Positions 1 to 14,800 of a stretch of DNA of 64,000 nucleotides are shown piece by piece. The DNA lies in assembly GCA_002943765.1 (NCBI GenBank), contig PQWQ01000015.1, forward strand, positions 930,001 through 994,000, in the 5' to 3' direction. The notes beneath the pieces were generated by a model. That model was given only the letters and a program-made list of their open reading frames with translations. It was not told the DNA's origin and did not search any database. Origin of the DNA: Psoroptes ovis. Its lineage: Eukaryota > Arthropoda > Arachnida > Sarcoptiformes > Psoroptidae. Each line of letters begins with the position of its first letter. The stretch's first letter is position 1. Made by a program: the position numbers and the translations under genes.

Positions 1-587
1 AGATTTTTTTTGATATTATATATCAATATGCAACAATTATTTAATATTTCAATTATTATTATTATCAAATTATTGTTTCATTTTCATTTTCATTTTCAAC
101 AACAACAGTACCAAATATGTTAATTTATTAGTAAAAAAATATTAAAATTTTCAATAAATCAAATAAACTTGATATTTCCTGCTATAATTATTGAAATGAA
201 TAAATGAATGAATGAATGATGATGATGATAATTGAGATAAATTGTAAAATAATTAGAACACAAATATGAAATTATTTCCTGCTCATAAAGGAAAAAAAAT
301 TGTTTTTGAACACGAATTGAAACTTGTGGTGAAACACTATGGTTATGGGGATGTTGACAACAATTGCTTGCGACAACAATAATAATTTGAATAGCTCATT
401 CATGTTATCTTCTTTTTATGGACAACAATAACAACATTTTCGTAACATTATCATTATGAAATCTTAATCATAATAAGTGGTGTTCACTGACTTTGATTAC
501 AAAAGGAAAATTTTCCCCTTAAATCAAACAAACATTATTTGATTTTTAAAAAATTTACATTGAATTTAAATTTAAATTATATAATAA

Positions 588-3500
588 CTAACCTGCTGTG
601 TTGTTGTTATCGTTAATTGTAGACACTGTTTCCGGCTGACTATTTGCATATTTGTTAATATTATTGTTATTCATAGGCGATTGAGTCAATAAAGATGATG
701 ATGGTTTAAGTGGCATTTGTTGATGTTGATAAGCATAATATGAATATGGTGATGATTGTAAACGTGAACTTGAAGGATAAAGTTTTCGATTTGGCATCAA
801 AATATTTGGCATTGATGACATCATTGTTGTTGGCTGTCTTCGATTATAGAAACGATTGCCATAATATTGTCCATATTGTTGCTGTGCTGTATATTGTGGA
901 TGCAACATCATGGGAGGATGTACAGAGTGCTGCCTAATCATTGATGGCATGGGCTGAGATCGGACATATGGCATTTGATATGGTTGTCCATATTGCTGTT
1001 GTGGATGGGGTTGAGGCGGTGGCTGCTGATATTGATCATATTGTTGTTGCGGTTGAGAATTGGGAGTCGGAAGCCCGATTTCAGTTTGTAAACTAAATGA
1101 ATTCTCTGGATTATTAGCTGGTTCTTGTGGACCATCAGGAATCAATTCGATCTGATTCAATTGAACAGCTCCAGATTGTATTGATTTTATAAGGTCAATG
1201 AATTGCGGTGACATTGATGAATATTCAGGCGTATTTGATGATTCTGCTCCTTCTGATCCTGGTGAGTTGGATGATGCTTGATTTTGCTGATCCGATGAAG
1301 ATGATGCAGATGGCTGCTTTGATTTAATTTGTTGTTGCAAATGACTCATAACAGCGTTTGCTAAGTACCTAGCCCACCACCATGATCTTTGCCCAGGTGG
1401 CTGTTGAGGATTGGGAGCGAAAACATTATCAGCATCTAATGGCGGAGAAATAACAAGAGGAGCAGATTGATCTGAACGTCTCCTGATTGAGCTGGGCAAT
1501 TGTTTCCACAAATTTTCCATTATTGTTGAATTTTTGAGCCAATGGCTCAAATGATTCGGCTGAGAATTGGATTTGGATAGCCAATAACTATTACGTGATG
1601 ATTGAATCGTTGTGGCAGGATTCGATTCTTGTTTGACAATCAATTGCTGCAATTTTGTTGGATTCGGTTTGCTTACCGAAATGCTTGTTGTGATTTTTTT
1701 GCGAAATAATTTTTTTCCCAATTTGAATGATGAAGGAAATGTAGGATGTGTGGGTGATTGCGGCTGATTATAAACAATAGGTGATGCTGATGAAGATAAT
1801 GACAGTGATTGATGAGGAGAATCAGGCGTTTCATATGTCGATGATGAAGATGATGAAGTCCACGAATGCGTGATTTGTTGACGGGTATCACTCAAATTTT
1901 TCGGCAAATCTTAAAAATAATGGTAAAATTATAATCATCGATCACGAATAATCAATCAAAATTTCAATCTTACCTGTAGCGATGGCAAACATGACAACAG
2001 GTTTATTCGATACCAAATCGATGTTGGCACCGCGATTAGTATCACCATCATTATTATTTTTTTCGATATTATTATTATTGTTTTTATTATTATTTTCATG
2101 ATCATCATATCGAATTATGGTTTTTGATCCTTCATCATAACTATCATCATTGCTCATCACCAATGATGATTCTTGTCGATCCAATGGATCGGTCGTCGTC
2201 GTTGTTACCGATGTAATTGTTGTTGGTATCGTTTCATTATTTCGCATCAACGATGATGGTGATGATGATGATGAGGTATTGATGATGATTGATGATGTAG
2301 GCAACGTTGATGATAATGATGCATTTGCCACCAATATGGATGATGGATCCGATAATTGTTTCGGTTGATTTGCATTATTATTATTATTATTATTATTGTT
2401 TATATGAAAATCAATGGCAGATGCTGGCTCGATAACAAATTGACTGTGTGCTATGATCGAGAGGAGAAAAAAAAATTCAATTTCAAAATTAATCACAAAT
2501 CCAATTAGCGAAAAATAGATTAGAGTCTAAATTTAGAGTTGACGAGAGTAAGAAAAAAAATTGTATTCAACTCAAATCTAGTGAATATGATCCCGTTGCT
2601 ATTTTTTGTCATCGATGCTAAGCATCGAAAACTCGAAAATGTAACAGGATTTCGCAAAAATATTCATTATAATTTACTTCAACAGATTTCAAGAAAAATT
2701 AGCTGAAACATCATGAGAAATAAAATGTGGCATCAGGGAAAAAAATCAAGAAATATTGCAATATTGATATTGATCGAAAGAAAGGAAAAATTTCAATTAA
2801 ACTTCACAAGAAATTTATCCATTCATTTTGTTTGTGGTGATCAAACAAATGAATCGAAAAAAACGTATCATAACATGACGATAATCAATCAGTTTTAAAT
2901 AATTGTAATTATTACGAAATCATGATTATTGTATGATGCTGTGTATGATAATTTATTTTTTTTCAAATTTTTTTTTCGAATAATTTTCAATCCAAAAAAA
3001 AAACATTATCATAAATAATTGATCGTCATTACACACTATCACTATCATATATGAAACATTATTGAAATAAATTATATTCATGGGTCAAATGCATAAAGAA
3101 ACGATTAATATTACTTATAAATTTACCATTAAAAAATTTATTCTAACTTTTTGCTATTTGTAAAATTTTAAATTTTAATTTTAATTTTGAATTTTCTTCT
3201 CCATTCTCACATTTTTTAATTCATTCAAATGTTAACCTGTGTTAAAAGCGCGAAATTGGGATTAAAATTAAATTTCGAAGAAGTCAAAAAATAAAAAATA
3301 AAAACAAAAATGTCAGTTATCTGTAAACAATGTCATTTTTCTCCAAATTATGTAGGATATTTAAAAAAATCTTGGATTTTTATTTTTTAAATAAAATCAA
3401 TTTTCTTGAATTCATTATCAAATCAGGATGTGCTTGTTATTTATTCGAAATTTATCATTGATTTAATGAAAATTAAATAAATATATTAGGTCAGAAGAAC

Positions 3501-6500
3501 TTTCATTTCTTCGAAAAAAAAATCTATTAAACATTGATGATTTGATTTTGGGTTTTGAAAATTGACAATTTTGAACGAATTTTAATCAATTTTTTCAAAA
3601 AAAAAAAAAAAATTTCATTTTATTGCCTATAAGAAGATGTCCATGATGTCTACACTATTGCTGTTGCAATAAAATAAAATTCAAGTGCAGAAATAATTTA
3701 AAAAATAGAACATACATCCAGAAGTTATAAAAAATTTCAAATTCACAAACCGATTCAAATTAATTTTAATTAATTGACTTAAAATAAATAAATTCATTAA
3801 ATTTTTTTTTTGCCTTCAATAATTGAATGGCGCCTAAATTATTTTCTTTCCACTTTTTTTTTCTTCTTCAAACGCACATTCATTAATTTATTTGGATGAT
3901 TAACATTAGTTATTTTTTTCATATCTACTTATTTTCATACAATGATTGATTAATTATAACCTGTTTTTTTTTTTGCTTTTCTTTTAATTATTTTGATGTT
4001 TATATTTTAAATTTTAAATTTATTTCAACATCGTTCGATATTCGTTATTCATTTTATTTATTTAAAACGCTAATATTATTTAAAAGATGATAATTATAAT
4101 TATTATTATTATTATAATTATAATTAATATAGCTATTGGGCACACATTCATTTTTCAATGTTAATTCGATAAAGGTAAGATGTTAAGCTTGAAATAAATG
4201 AAAAAATGTCAAAAATTTTAATAATATGAAACATTTATATACGTGCATGTGATAAATTTTCGGATTTTTTTCCCCTCTAATTCTAGGTTATTAAAATTAT
4301 TTGAATTATTATTCATTTTTCTATGAAATTATCAAAGATTTATTTTCATTTTTTCATGAAAAAAAAATTTTCTTAATTACTTTTCCAAACAAACGGAGAA
4401 AAATAAATAAACTATGCTAATGGCATAATTCATTTAGATTCATCATCATCATCATCATCATCATCCAATTTTAAGTTTGAAAATTTGTGTGTAGGATTGA
4501 AATTTTGCATAGATTTAGCATTTAGAATTTGGCATTTAGCATTTCAAGATGTACAATAATTTTAGACATTTTCAATCCATTATTATTATTTTTATACAAT
4601 TGATTATTTTGAATACGTGACAAATCATTTTAAATAAGGAATCATTTGTTTTTTTTTGCATTGAATTTCATAGAAATTAAATTATGAATATTATTCATAA
4701 TTTATGAATGATTTTGGCGAAAATTTTTTTTTTTCATCTATCTTTGGTGTCTATCCTTTATATTGAAATCCTATTAAATTTCAAATCATGATTCAAACAT
4801 TTTAATTTTTTTTGCTCGAAAAAATTAAATTTTGACCAAAAACTGCTCATAATAAAATGAAATGAATGTTAACACATTTTTTTAAATTTTTTTCAGGAAT
4901 TAAAAAAAAGAAAATGTGTTATTTGCACGAAAATTCATAAAATTCATTTCAATCTATGATATTTCTACAGTAGCATTTCGTATGGCGATGGCGATGATGA
5001 TAAAATTAATGAATGAAGAATAATTTTCAAAAAATCAGTTTTTTCTTATTTTACCCGGCAGCATTGAACAATAGAAATTATTAGAGATGGAAAAAATGGA
5101 ATAAATTTTTACAATTTTCCTGCAATGCAATTTCTCAATTTTTCAATATTCAATTTATTTCAATCGATTTAATGGATTATCATCAATTGCAATGATGTTA
5201 ATATTGAATGCAGCAGTGAAGAAAAATGAAATAAAATAAAATGTTTTTGAAATGATATTAGTATTCATATTAGAAATGAAAAAAAATATTGCGAAAAATA
5301 AAATTTAAACTAAAACTGAAATATAAACAATCACAGCACACGAATGCAAATTGAAAATTGAATTTTTAGCCAAAGGCTTTTCGTTCGATGGTTTGTTTGC
5401 TGGTAAATATTATTATCAATAATAAATATTGGTTTTACATGGTTTTCAGTGGAAAATAATGCCAATATCAGGGTTGTTTATTCAAAAAATTTCCTACTTT
5501 GATTATTGAATTATATTTTCTGGTTGTTGAAAACTTGAAATTACCATATTGAATGTAAATATTGTTTTTGGAATACGAGCATGAAGGAAAAATATTCATG
5601 ATCTTTGATGATAATCAAAAAATTTTCATAATTTTTTTTTCTTTTTTGGTAAAAATCAAATTAAACCACACATTTGATTATTACATTGAAATTATGAAAA
5701 TTACCGACATATTTTTTGTTTTCTTTTTGTATCAAATAACTATCAATTATTGATATCTGTGATATTTTAAGATACTGTTGTCGATGATTGCTCATTAGAT
5801 ATATTAATTTTTTTTTTTTTTTTTTTTTGATAATCATAATTATAATAATGATTATAATTGTTGTAATCATTATCGTTGAAACATTATTTATCAATGAGAT
5901 GATCAAAGTTAATCATTGTAGATTATCGTGATTGGCGACAAGGTGTGTGTTTGTATGTGTATAACAAGATTTAATAAGATATCATTGTTATGTTTTATAC
6001 TATTATAAACTAATAAATCACGAATATTTTGGTATTTTATCATTATAATCAAAATATTATTAGGTTGATGATAATGATATTGGTAACATTAATGAACAAT
6101 AAAACTAAAATAAAGCATGAACCAAAAAAAAAAAAAAAAAAAGAAAATCATCATTTAATAAATGATTTTGATGATAGGATGCATCTTCATGCATATAGAA
6201 CAATGAAATTTTAAACAATTATTATTATTATGATTATTCTTGACCTGTATTCATACATATTTTTCTAACATAAAATTTGAAGAAAATTATTTTAATTGTA
6301 AAATAAGAAAATAAAAAAAAATTCATTTTTTTATTAGAACAACTAAAACTGTTCCTATCATCATCATTATTATTATCATTATTTGGTAATAATGATTAAT
6401 AATTGATGATTATGATTATCATCATTAAATATAAATAGCCATTGGCTATATGGTTTGCAAAATAAAATAAAATAAAACATCATAATAATATTAATAATAT

Positions 6501-8834
6501 CAATCGGAATTAATAATAATAGTTGGTTGTAGGAAAAGGGACAAACATTTAATCAATTGTTATCATCATTATTATCATTAGTGTTGTTGCTGATGAAATG
6601 TTAATCATAATAATGATAATAATCAAAGTAAATTATCATCAATAAAGGGATCATTAATTCATTGATTCTAATCAATTTGATCGTTATATGTGTATGTGTG
6701 CATGTGTTTGTTTGGAAACGCTTTTGTACAAGCGCAATCAATTAGTCAAATATTAATTAATACTGAAGCATAGAAAAGAAATTTAATAATCTGAGAATTT
6801 TTTCTTGTTTTTTTTTATGATTAAAATATCAAATATGGAAATCAGTGGCTATCATCAAATGGGAAAATAAAAATAAGTTTTCATATAAAAATAAATTATT
6901 TCGGTTGGAAATTGATTTTTAATTTAAAATTCTGATATGAATTTTTTATTTTTAATATTTATTTTCGTCTTCTTTCTTTCATCACAATTTTTTGCGCTTA
7001 TGTGTAGGATTAATGGTTTTTTTTTCTACCTGTATACCTTACGTTTATTAATTTATTCATTAATCCACAATCGGTGATGAAGAGGTGGACACATAAAGAT
7101 AAATAATGAATTTATGGCGAAACTTTATGCAGAAAAAAAATCGATCATTGATTGTATAATGAATTGTTATTTCGATTTTTTATTCATTCATCTGAATGTG
7201 CTTCAATTTTTTTTCACAACCACTGAAAAAAAAACGAAATTACTGGTTGAATTTATAATTTTCATTTAAAATTTTAACCAATCTGTAAATCATATTAATT
7301 CTAAAAACTTGTCATTTTTTCACAATTATAATTATTTTTGCATTAAATTGTTGATTTATCTATTGGTTTGTAGAAATCAATAATTTTAATCGATGAACAA
7401 ATTTTTTTCAAAATGAATGACAATGAAAATTTGATTTGCTCTAATTTTTATTTTTAATATTATAATTCTAAGATATTCGTAGCGAATGTCATTTGTCTTT
7501 GTATGTTGGCATTTTCATGATTTATCTCGATCTAAAATGTTCAAAGGTTAACATTGGAAAAGCCCATTTCATGTGTCAAAACGAAGCCAAAAAAAAAAAA
7601 AAAAATTCTCGTCAATCACGCGAATAGAATGGGTGGAGGGCAAAAATTACAGGGCAGCAATGTGAAAACTTGGCGCCATTTTTCATAATTAAGATTCAAG
7701 AACAAAAAATCTGTTTCACTTTAGGAGGACATACGCTATTCTATCATTGAAGAACAAAAAAAAATGAAAATGAATAACAAAATATTAAAGATGAAAATAA
7801 CTTGTTTCATTGAATGAATGATATAATACATGTTTCAAAACATTTTCAATCATATAATCACATAATATCAGCACAATATATTGTTCGATATAAACATTGA
7901 TTCTAATCAAACATTGAAAATATATAAAAAACAAAAATTTCATTCTCAAACACGTTTGCATTCAAATTTTTATATTCATTTTTTTTCATTACAAAATCAC
8001 ATTGAAATGTCAATCCAATTTGATTGATATCAATTGAAAATGATGTAAATGTTTTTTTTTGTGCCCAAAATTTATACGAATTATGATGAACGGTGAAATC
8101 GAAACATTTGTCTAGTAATTCATAGAGAAAACAAAAAGGTCTTCAAGAATCGTCGAGAAAAAAATAAAATTCCACCCAAAAAATTGATTTGAAATCTATT
8201 CATATTTGATAATGCACCTGCGTGTGTGTGTGTGTGTGTGTGTGTGTTTGTGTTTAGATTTGACTGTCTACGAATTAATATAATGAATTAAATGAAATGA
8301 AATGAAACGAAACGAAATGATAAAACATTTAAAAAAGCAAATAATAATGTTACATTTCACAATTCAAATCAAAAATGAATGAACATTCAAAACATCGTTT
8401 CATGTTCATTTCAATTCAATTCATTCATTTCATTTGATGATTGTAATTTTTCAATTTTATCTCTTTGGAAATTAATCATTATTGTCATTGTTTATCATGA
8501 TTATTAATTATTTTTACTTTGTTCATTGAATGTTTATCTATTTGACGAACGAACAAACAAACAAATAAATCGATAATCGAAATAAACTTCATTAGTCGTT
8601 GATTGCAAAAAGAAGACAAAAGAAGAAATGAACCAATTTTAAATGTTTTCATTGTTTAAAGAAAAGTTTCTCAATAAAAAAAAAAACAAGGAAATAATTT
8701 GAAAGAAAAAAATTTCAAATAGACTTACCAATCAATAATGAATTAATGATTACAATCAATTGTAATTGTAATCGTAATCGTAATGATGATGATGATGATA
8801 TCGACCAGAATTTATTGGCCGATTTTGAAGCCAT
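588..8834 (-). CDS. Secreted Gln/Pro/Ser/Tyr-rich low-complexity protein, 3 exons, 634 aa
   Basis: I do not recognise this family. The model is exon 1 8729-8834, exon 2 1974-2450, exon 3 588-1909, joined with consistent phase (1, 1); sites are GTAAGT/ATAG and GTAAGA/TAAG. Exon 1 starts at an ATG and gives 35 residues: a short basic/polar start, a Ser run, then a hydrophobic stretch ending LLIAHSQ, which reads as a signal peptide cleaved near residues 36-38. The rest has an Asn run, a Ser/Thr-rich part, an Asp/Asn-rich acidic part, a basic Ser/Pro-rich middle with RSWWWARYLANAV, then Gln/Pro/Tyr-rich repeats such as QQQYGQPYQ. No enzyme domain, membrane anchor or cysteine framework is visible. 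A secreted structural or matrix role is inference. Intron 1 is 6278 bp, far longer than the other introns here. The stop (588-590) overlaps a donor-like CAG|GTTAGT, so a further exon is possible. Confidence 0.72.
4441..4464. repeat. (CAT)8 trinucleotide repeat
   Basis: Eight perfect CAT units in intronic sequence. The same unit encodes His, Ser or Asp/Met runs in other frames elsewhere, so such runs in short open frames are not evidence of coding. Confidence 0.95.
8222..8248. repeat. (TG)n microsatellite
   Basis: Uninterrupted alternating TG of about 27 bases, inside the long intron. Confidence 0.95.
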
Positions 8835-9318
8835 GATGATTAATTATTATTATTATTTGAATTTATTTATTTTATATTTGAATCAAAATAATATTTGTAA
8901 AATTCAAAATATAAATTGTTGAAAGAATTTATTTATTTTTTACGTTTAAAATAAATTAATTTATGATTATGATTTGTTGTTTTTTTTTCTTTCACTATGT
9001 TGATATTAATATTTATTAAGTTAAATTTAGACACTTTTATAATCTAATAATAATGATGATAATATATATTTATAGCTGAATGTGTGTGAGCAAAATCAGA
9101 ATACATCACATTAATATTTCAATTTTTTTTTTATTTTGCTTTTTATTTAATACTTTAATGACTAACTAAGGTGGACGAAGATACATGGACGAAATGAAAA
9201 AGGATTAAATTAGACTTCCAAAATGAATATATGAATGAATGTAATAGAAAATGATGGAAAAATGAATAAAAGGATTAATCGTTTCAAATTTGCTCGATGT
9301 AATATGACTAATAATTAT

Positions 9319-9319
<1 letters not shown>

Positions 9320-9352
<33 letters not shown>
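9320..9352. repeat. Poly(A) tract, about 33 A
   Basis: One of the longest homopolymers in the window. No flanking element, ORF or target duplication was recognised, so it may be simple slippage rather than a retroposon tail. Confidence 0.9.
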
Positions 9353-9357
<5 letters not shown>

Positions 9358-11880
9358 TTGATTTTTGTATAGATTTTCAAGGGTATAAATATTGTGATGA
9401 TGGAAACAACAACAACAAAAAATTTTTCAAAAAAAAACTGATAAAAAAATTCACAAAAATTAATCATTAATCAATCAGAATCAATAATCACGGATCGGAT
9501 ATTTGATTTGAAATCTGATATTACATAAATTAAAATTGACAACATCAAAGATTTGGAGAAAAATAAATAAAAACTAGATCATTGCTTTTTTGATACAACA
9601 TAAATTGATCCACATTCACATTAGAAATGAATAACTTTTGTTTGTTTGTTTTATTTACATTGATTTCAATGGTCACTCACTTCTGTTTGAAATGTGAAAC
9701 AAATGATGATAGCGATGATGATAATGTTGATGATGATGATGATGATGGTTTGTTTGTCAAAGTTATGGAAAATTTATTTTCTTTTGAAATAAATTCTCAA
9801 AAAAAATGAAATAAAATCAAAGAAATAAGAACAATTTTCAATTAGAAAATGATTTCAATTCCCTTTGGTTAGTCAGTTTGTTCTGATTTCTTTATATTAT
9901 TTCCTTTATATTATGATTATGATGATGACCACCACTATTATCGTGTAATGAACAGTTTATTTATTTGTTTGATGAAGAAAATGTCCACCAAAAAAAGAAC
10001 GATGATGATTTTCTATTCGGTTTATTAATAAGGGGGATATTGATATAACGATAATAATGTTTGTATATGCCAATTGATGAATATGAATGTTTTTTTATAA
10101 TGTTGTTTTGGTATATATTTTCAATTTATGGGCAGGTTAAAATAAAGATATTTATTTTTTTAGTTTTTTTACTTTATTTGAAATGAATGAAATATTTTGG
10201 TTGTCAAATGGATGATGATGATGATGATGAACAAACAACCAAACACTAGCATTCACAAGCGTAAATGGATGAAAAGATGGTAAATTGATAATATCGAATT
10301 GGTTTACTGTGAGGTATATTTTTGAAAAAAATTTATTTTCCACTTTTTTTTATCTTAAAAATTTAAGATTTTTTTCTTCTTCTTCTTGATGCTATTTCAT
10401 TTCTCGTAAATCAATCACACATCCTAGGATGACAGTAACTCAGCATTTATTTCGAGCATAATTTTTCAATAAAGCTTTTTTTCTGATAAAATAATGAAGC
10501 AGGAGAGATATGCGGATTTTCGTTTATTTATCTTATTTCGGTTATTCTTTTGGGTTATTTTTCTCTCGAAATTTTTTTTTCTTCTATTGACCTAATATGA
10601 TTAGAAATTAGCTTTATTTTGTGTAATGATGTTTGATTTTTCTTCTTTGGTTTAGTCTTCTTTTTTTTTGAAAGATTTATGAAGATGACATTTTTTTCAA
10701 GCAATGAATTTATTTATTTATTTTCTTATGGTGGGAGAACCAAACTTTTGATTCACACTATTTTCATTTGAAATAAATTAAACAACACCAGGTTTTTTGA
10801 ATTCAATATTAGTAGAAAAGGAACAATTAAAATTGATAAAAATAATAATAATCTTCAAGAAAAAAACTTGATGTACCACTGACCATTCACTGATTGATCG
10901 TTTGAAAAAAATTTGGAAGAAATAGTAGTGTTGAAAAATGTGGTGGGAGAACTTGACGATGAAAAATGATAATGATAACTGAATTTGATCGAATGACACA
11001 TTAAATATTTTAAAATAGAAATTTTCTTTTTTTTCAGAAAATTTTAGCACAAAGTAGTGAAAAATACTAAATATTTTTAATTTACAAACATGTAAAATTT
11101 GAAAAAAAACAAATCGCAGGTAACAGTTTTATTTTTATAAATATTTATTTTGATCTTAAATTTTTGTTTATTTTTATTTTTAAATAATAATAATAATGAT
11201 TATAATCTTTGATTTAGTTGATTTTTCAATTTCAAGGTTAATAATACACACATGTCTATCTATATATGTGTTATGACCAAATTTATTCGATGTGAAAATG
11301 AATTATAATCTTCATAGAAATCTTTGTACATTGAATTATTATTCTTGGTGTTCACACAAACGCTGCACACACAGAGAGACACTGAAAACACATATGAATA
11401 AATGAATGAACAATTTTTCTAATTTTCAATTAGAATATTCCGATGAGAAAATTCACATGTAACTTTTGTTATTCGAAGCACACTTTCACTATATGCGTTA
11501 ACAACTGGAATAATTAATTGTTTATCATTTAAAATGTGAAAATTTCAATTCAAAATTCAATTATGAATTCAATCAAAGCACACAGCGAAATACGAACAAT
11601 CAATGCATATGAATGATTAACACAACAACATAATCAAAGATATTATCCAATTTTATCAATTTTTGAATTAATCAATTGAAAATACGCATGAATGTAGCAT
11701 TAAACAACACACTGACACACAAGCTTGCAATATTGAGACTGACAAAAACTGTACAACTGAATTGATGATGTTTTGAATTTTTGTCTGAAATCTTATTATT
11801 TTGTGAAAATAAACACATTCATTTATTTATTTATTTATTTTCTCTTTTTTTTTGAAATTTTCTCTTGAATCCTACACATA

Positions 11881-11898
11881 CACACACACACACACACT
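11881..11898. repeat. (CA)n microsatellite
   Basis: CA dinucleotide run with imperfect CA-rich flanks on both sides. It forces Thr/His or Val/Cys runs in overlapping open frames on both strands. Confidence 0.9.
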
Positions 11899-14800
11899 CA
11901 AACGCACATACAGACACATTTTTGTGCAGTACAAATACAGACAAAGAAAAATGTTGAAACAAATACGAAATTTTGAATTGGAAAAAACAACAGCAAAAAG
12001 TGGTGAAAATGAATATCCAACAACAGCAACAACAACTGAAAAAAAAGTAAAAATGGAGAAAATTTTCCGCCAATATTTTTTCAAATCATCGATTTTGTGT
12101 TTTATTCATAAACCAGAAAATTCGCCATATAACCATTGCCACCGGCTAAATGGGCTCTTTTACGAAAAAAAATATTGTATTCAATTGCTCTAATTCAATC
12201 TCTCTCTTTTTAATCATAAACCGGAGAAAAATGAAATAAAATAAACGAACTCTGAACTTTTAATTTCTCTTTTATTTTTTTTTAAATCACACAAAATAAT
12301 CATTTTTGCAATATGGTAAATGAGAAACGAATGCATGGATCATACTCACTCGGTTCGAATCAAATTGAAATAAATAGCATCAAGTTAAATAATAAAAAGC
12401 CAAACAACAACAAATAATAATTTGAATTTGAATCAATCTGATTCAATTTTTATTCACAATTCAAATTCTCATTCAAACAATGAACCATCAATAATTTTCA
12501 ATGAATGAACAAACAATGTAAATTGAATAATTGAATGTTGATTGAATGAATGAATAAGTTTCGCTTTTTCTTTCATTTTTGCATGGATAAGAAAAAATGA
12601 ACTTACATAATAATACATAGTCAACCTGTGTGTAAGTAAATAAAATTACAAAGAAATAAAGCAAGGAAAAAAAGGTAAAAAACAACAAAACAAAAGAAAC
12701 AAATAAACAACAATGAAATAATGAAACAATTAACATGTATTCAATTCAATCATTCATTATGATACGAAAACAATGATTTTAGCATGCTTTATTTAGGCAT
12801 CAAAGTATTTAAAAGTAAAAGAAAAAATCCCAAAAATTTCATTTTTTTTATTTCTGGTTTCTTCAAATGAATTTGAATGTAAATAATTTGAAATCGCGAA
12901 TTGGATTTCATTTTGTTTTTTGTTTTGGATTTTGAAATCAATTCCAAAAAAGGATTGTCTTTAAAATTTTCTTTTTTTATAAATGTTTTTAAATTTCAAA
13001 AAAAAAATTTTAAAATTTAAAAATAATTTTTTGAAAAGAAAAATTAATTCATTTAATCATTTTTTGTTTCCATTTTATTTTTGAGAAATTGCGTAGGAAT
13101 TAATAATTTGATTTATTATTTTATAATTATTTTAAATATAAATTAGATCATCAAATGATCATTCATCATTTCCATTTTTTTCAATTTACTAAACTGTGAA
13201 ATTTTCCCCCCAAAAAAAATTCGGATCAAAATGGGATTATATGGCCCATCTTTGCTGAAATAAAAGAGTTGTGTTTCTGTAATAATTTTTCTTGAAATCA
13301 AATTTCATATTTTTCAGAAGAAATAAATCATTGAAAATAAAAAATAAAAAAATGAAATGAAATGAAATAACGAGATTTTATCCTTAATTTTTTTTAAGAT
13401 AAAAACTAAATGAATGAATGAATTTATACTAAAATTAATTACGATTATGATTATGATTTTATTTTCTTTACTTTGATTATGGAAAACAAAATGTTTTCGT
13501 GTTTATTTCTTGTTCATCATAAATATGCATTACATTGTATAACCGGTAGTTGTCGTCATAATTGTCGAAAATTGTCTTCTTTTTTTGTCTGATTTTTTTT
13601 ATTTCAAACGAAATGTATACAAAAATATACACGCGGAAATTGGCTACATATTAATTAGACTTACTTGCTTATTAATAATTGACTAGCCCGTACACATTGC
13701 ATGCATCAAAAAATTGAAAAAATAAAATAAAAATTATTTGGAAAATAATTTCAACAGAAAAAAAATGAATGAATGAATAAATGGGGAAAAAAAGCATATA
13801 AACATTAAATTGTGTTCAAACCGTACCTAATTTTTTCCAATGAAATTCAATTTTTATTTGATATCAAATGATTTTGATTTGAATTGAAAATTTTTTTGAA
13901 GAAAATAATTATTGAAAAAATAAAGAAAAAATATCAAAGCAACGAAGAAACGAAGCCAATCTACTGAAGCAAACACGAAGCAAAAATTGTTTTGTGTAAA
14001 TTAAAATATTAAAAACAAATCAACGATTGAATAAATATCATTTATCTTTCCATGATTTCTGAGATTGACGGAAACGGAATATTTAACTCGTTAACAAATT
14101 GACCCATTTTCGGTCGTTGGTTTTCTTCGAAGGTTTTTTGGCTACGATTTGACCAGAAAAAAAATTATTTTTCTAAAATTATAAATGGAAAAATTCGTTA
14201 AACAACTTGAAACAACAGAAATTGATGCTTTAAAATAATAATAATAATACTGATAATAATAATGTTTTGCATTTATTTATTTATTTATGAATGTTTATGT
14301 CTAATAATAATTTTCATTTTCGATTCAAAGTATTGAAAAAAATGATAATCAAATTATGTTTTTTTTTTTCATTTTCAAAGTTTAAGTGTGTTGTAAATCT
14401 CATAGATGATGATCATCTTTGTCTTCATTCATATTAAAGACATGCCCGTCAATTTCAGGTAAGACACATAGTGATTGAAGTATATAAATATAAATGATTA
14501 CTAATAAACACACAAACAAACGAAACAGGTGTAACATTTATATGCATTCATTTTTATTTATTCCATTCCATTAACAATATATCATAAAAATAAAACAAAA
14601 CAAGATAAGAAAATGAGCAAAAATAATAATGATGATGATGCTTAAAGAATAAATGAATGAATATTTCAGTGTGAGTGTGTGTGAATCAGTTATTATTACA
14701 GAGAGAATCTTTATTATTATTATTATTCATAATTATTATTAGGTTTCAATTTACAAATAATAATAGTAATAATAATGATAATGATAATCATATATTGATA

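Larger units (their letters stand above)
2451..8728 (-). other. 6.3-kb first intron of the secreted Q/P/Y-rich gene
   Basis: Bounded on the minus strand by donor GTAAGT (8728) and acceptor ATAG (2451), which join the signal-peptide exon to the body in phase. It holds AT-rich sequence, a (CAT)n run near 4441-4464, a T run near 5810-5828, a (TG)n run at 8222-8248 and a small hairpin at 2612-2628. No coding sequence in it can be supported on either strand. Confidence 0.6.

Noticed and set aside
10778..11050. 90-codon minus frame rich in Phe/Ile
   Set aside because: Starts at a non-ATG codon, at chance length for this AT content.
11852..12193. 113-codon plus frame crossing a CA repeat
   Set aside because: Its first third is microsatellite translation and two minus frames overlap it; no homology recognised.
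12280..12370. GGTTCGAATC resembling a tRNA B-box
   Set aside because: No A-box, no acceptor-stem or T-stem pairing around it.
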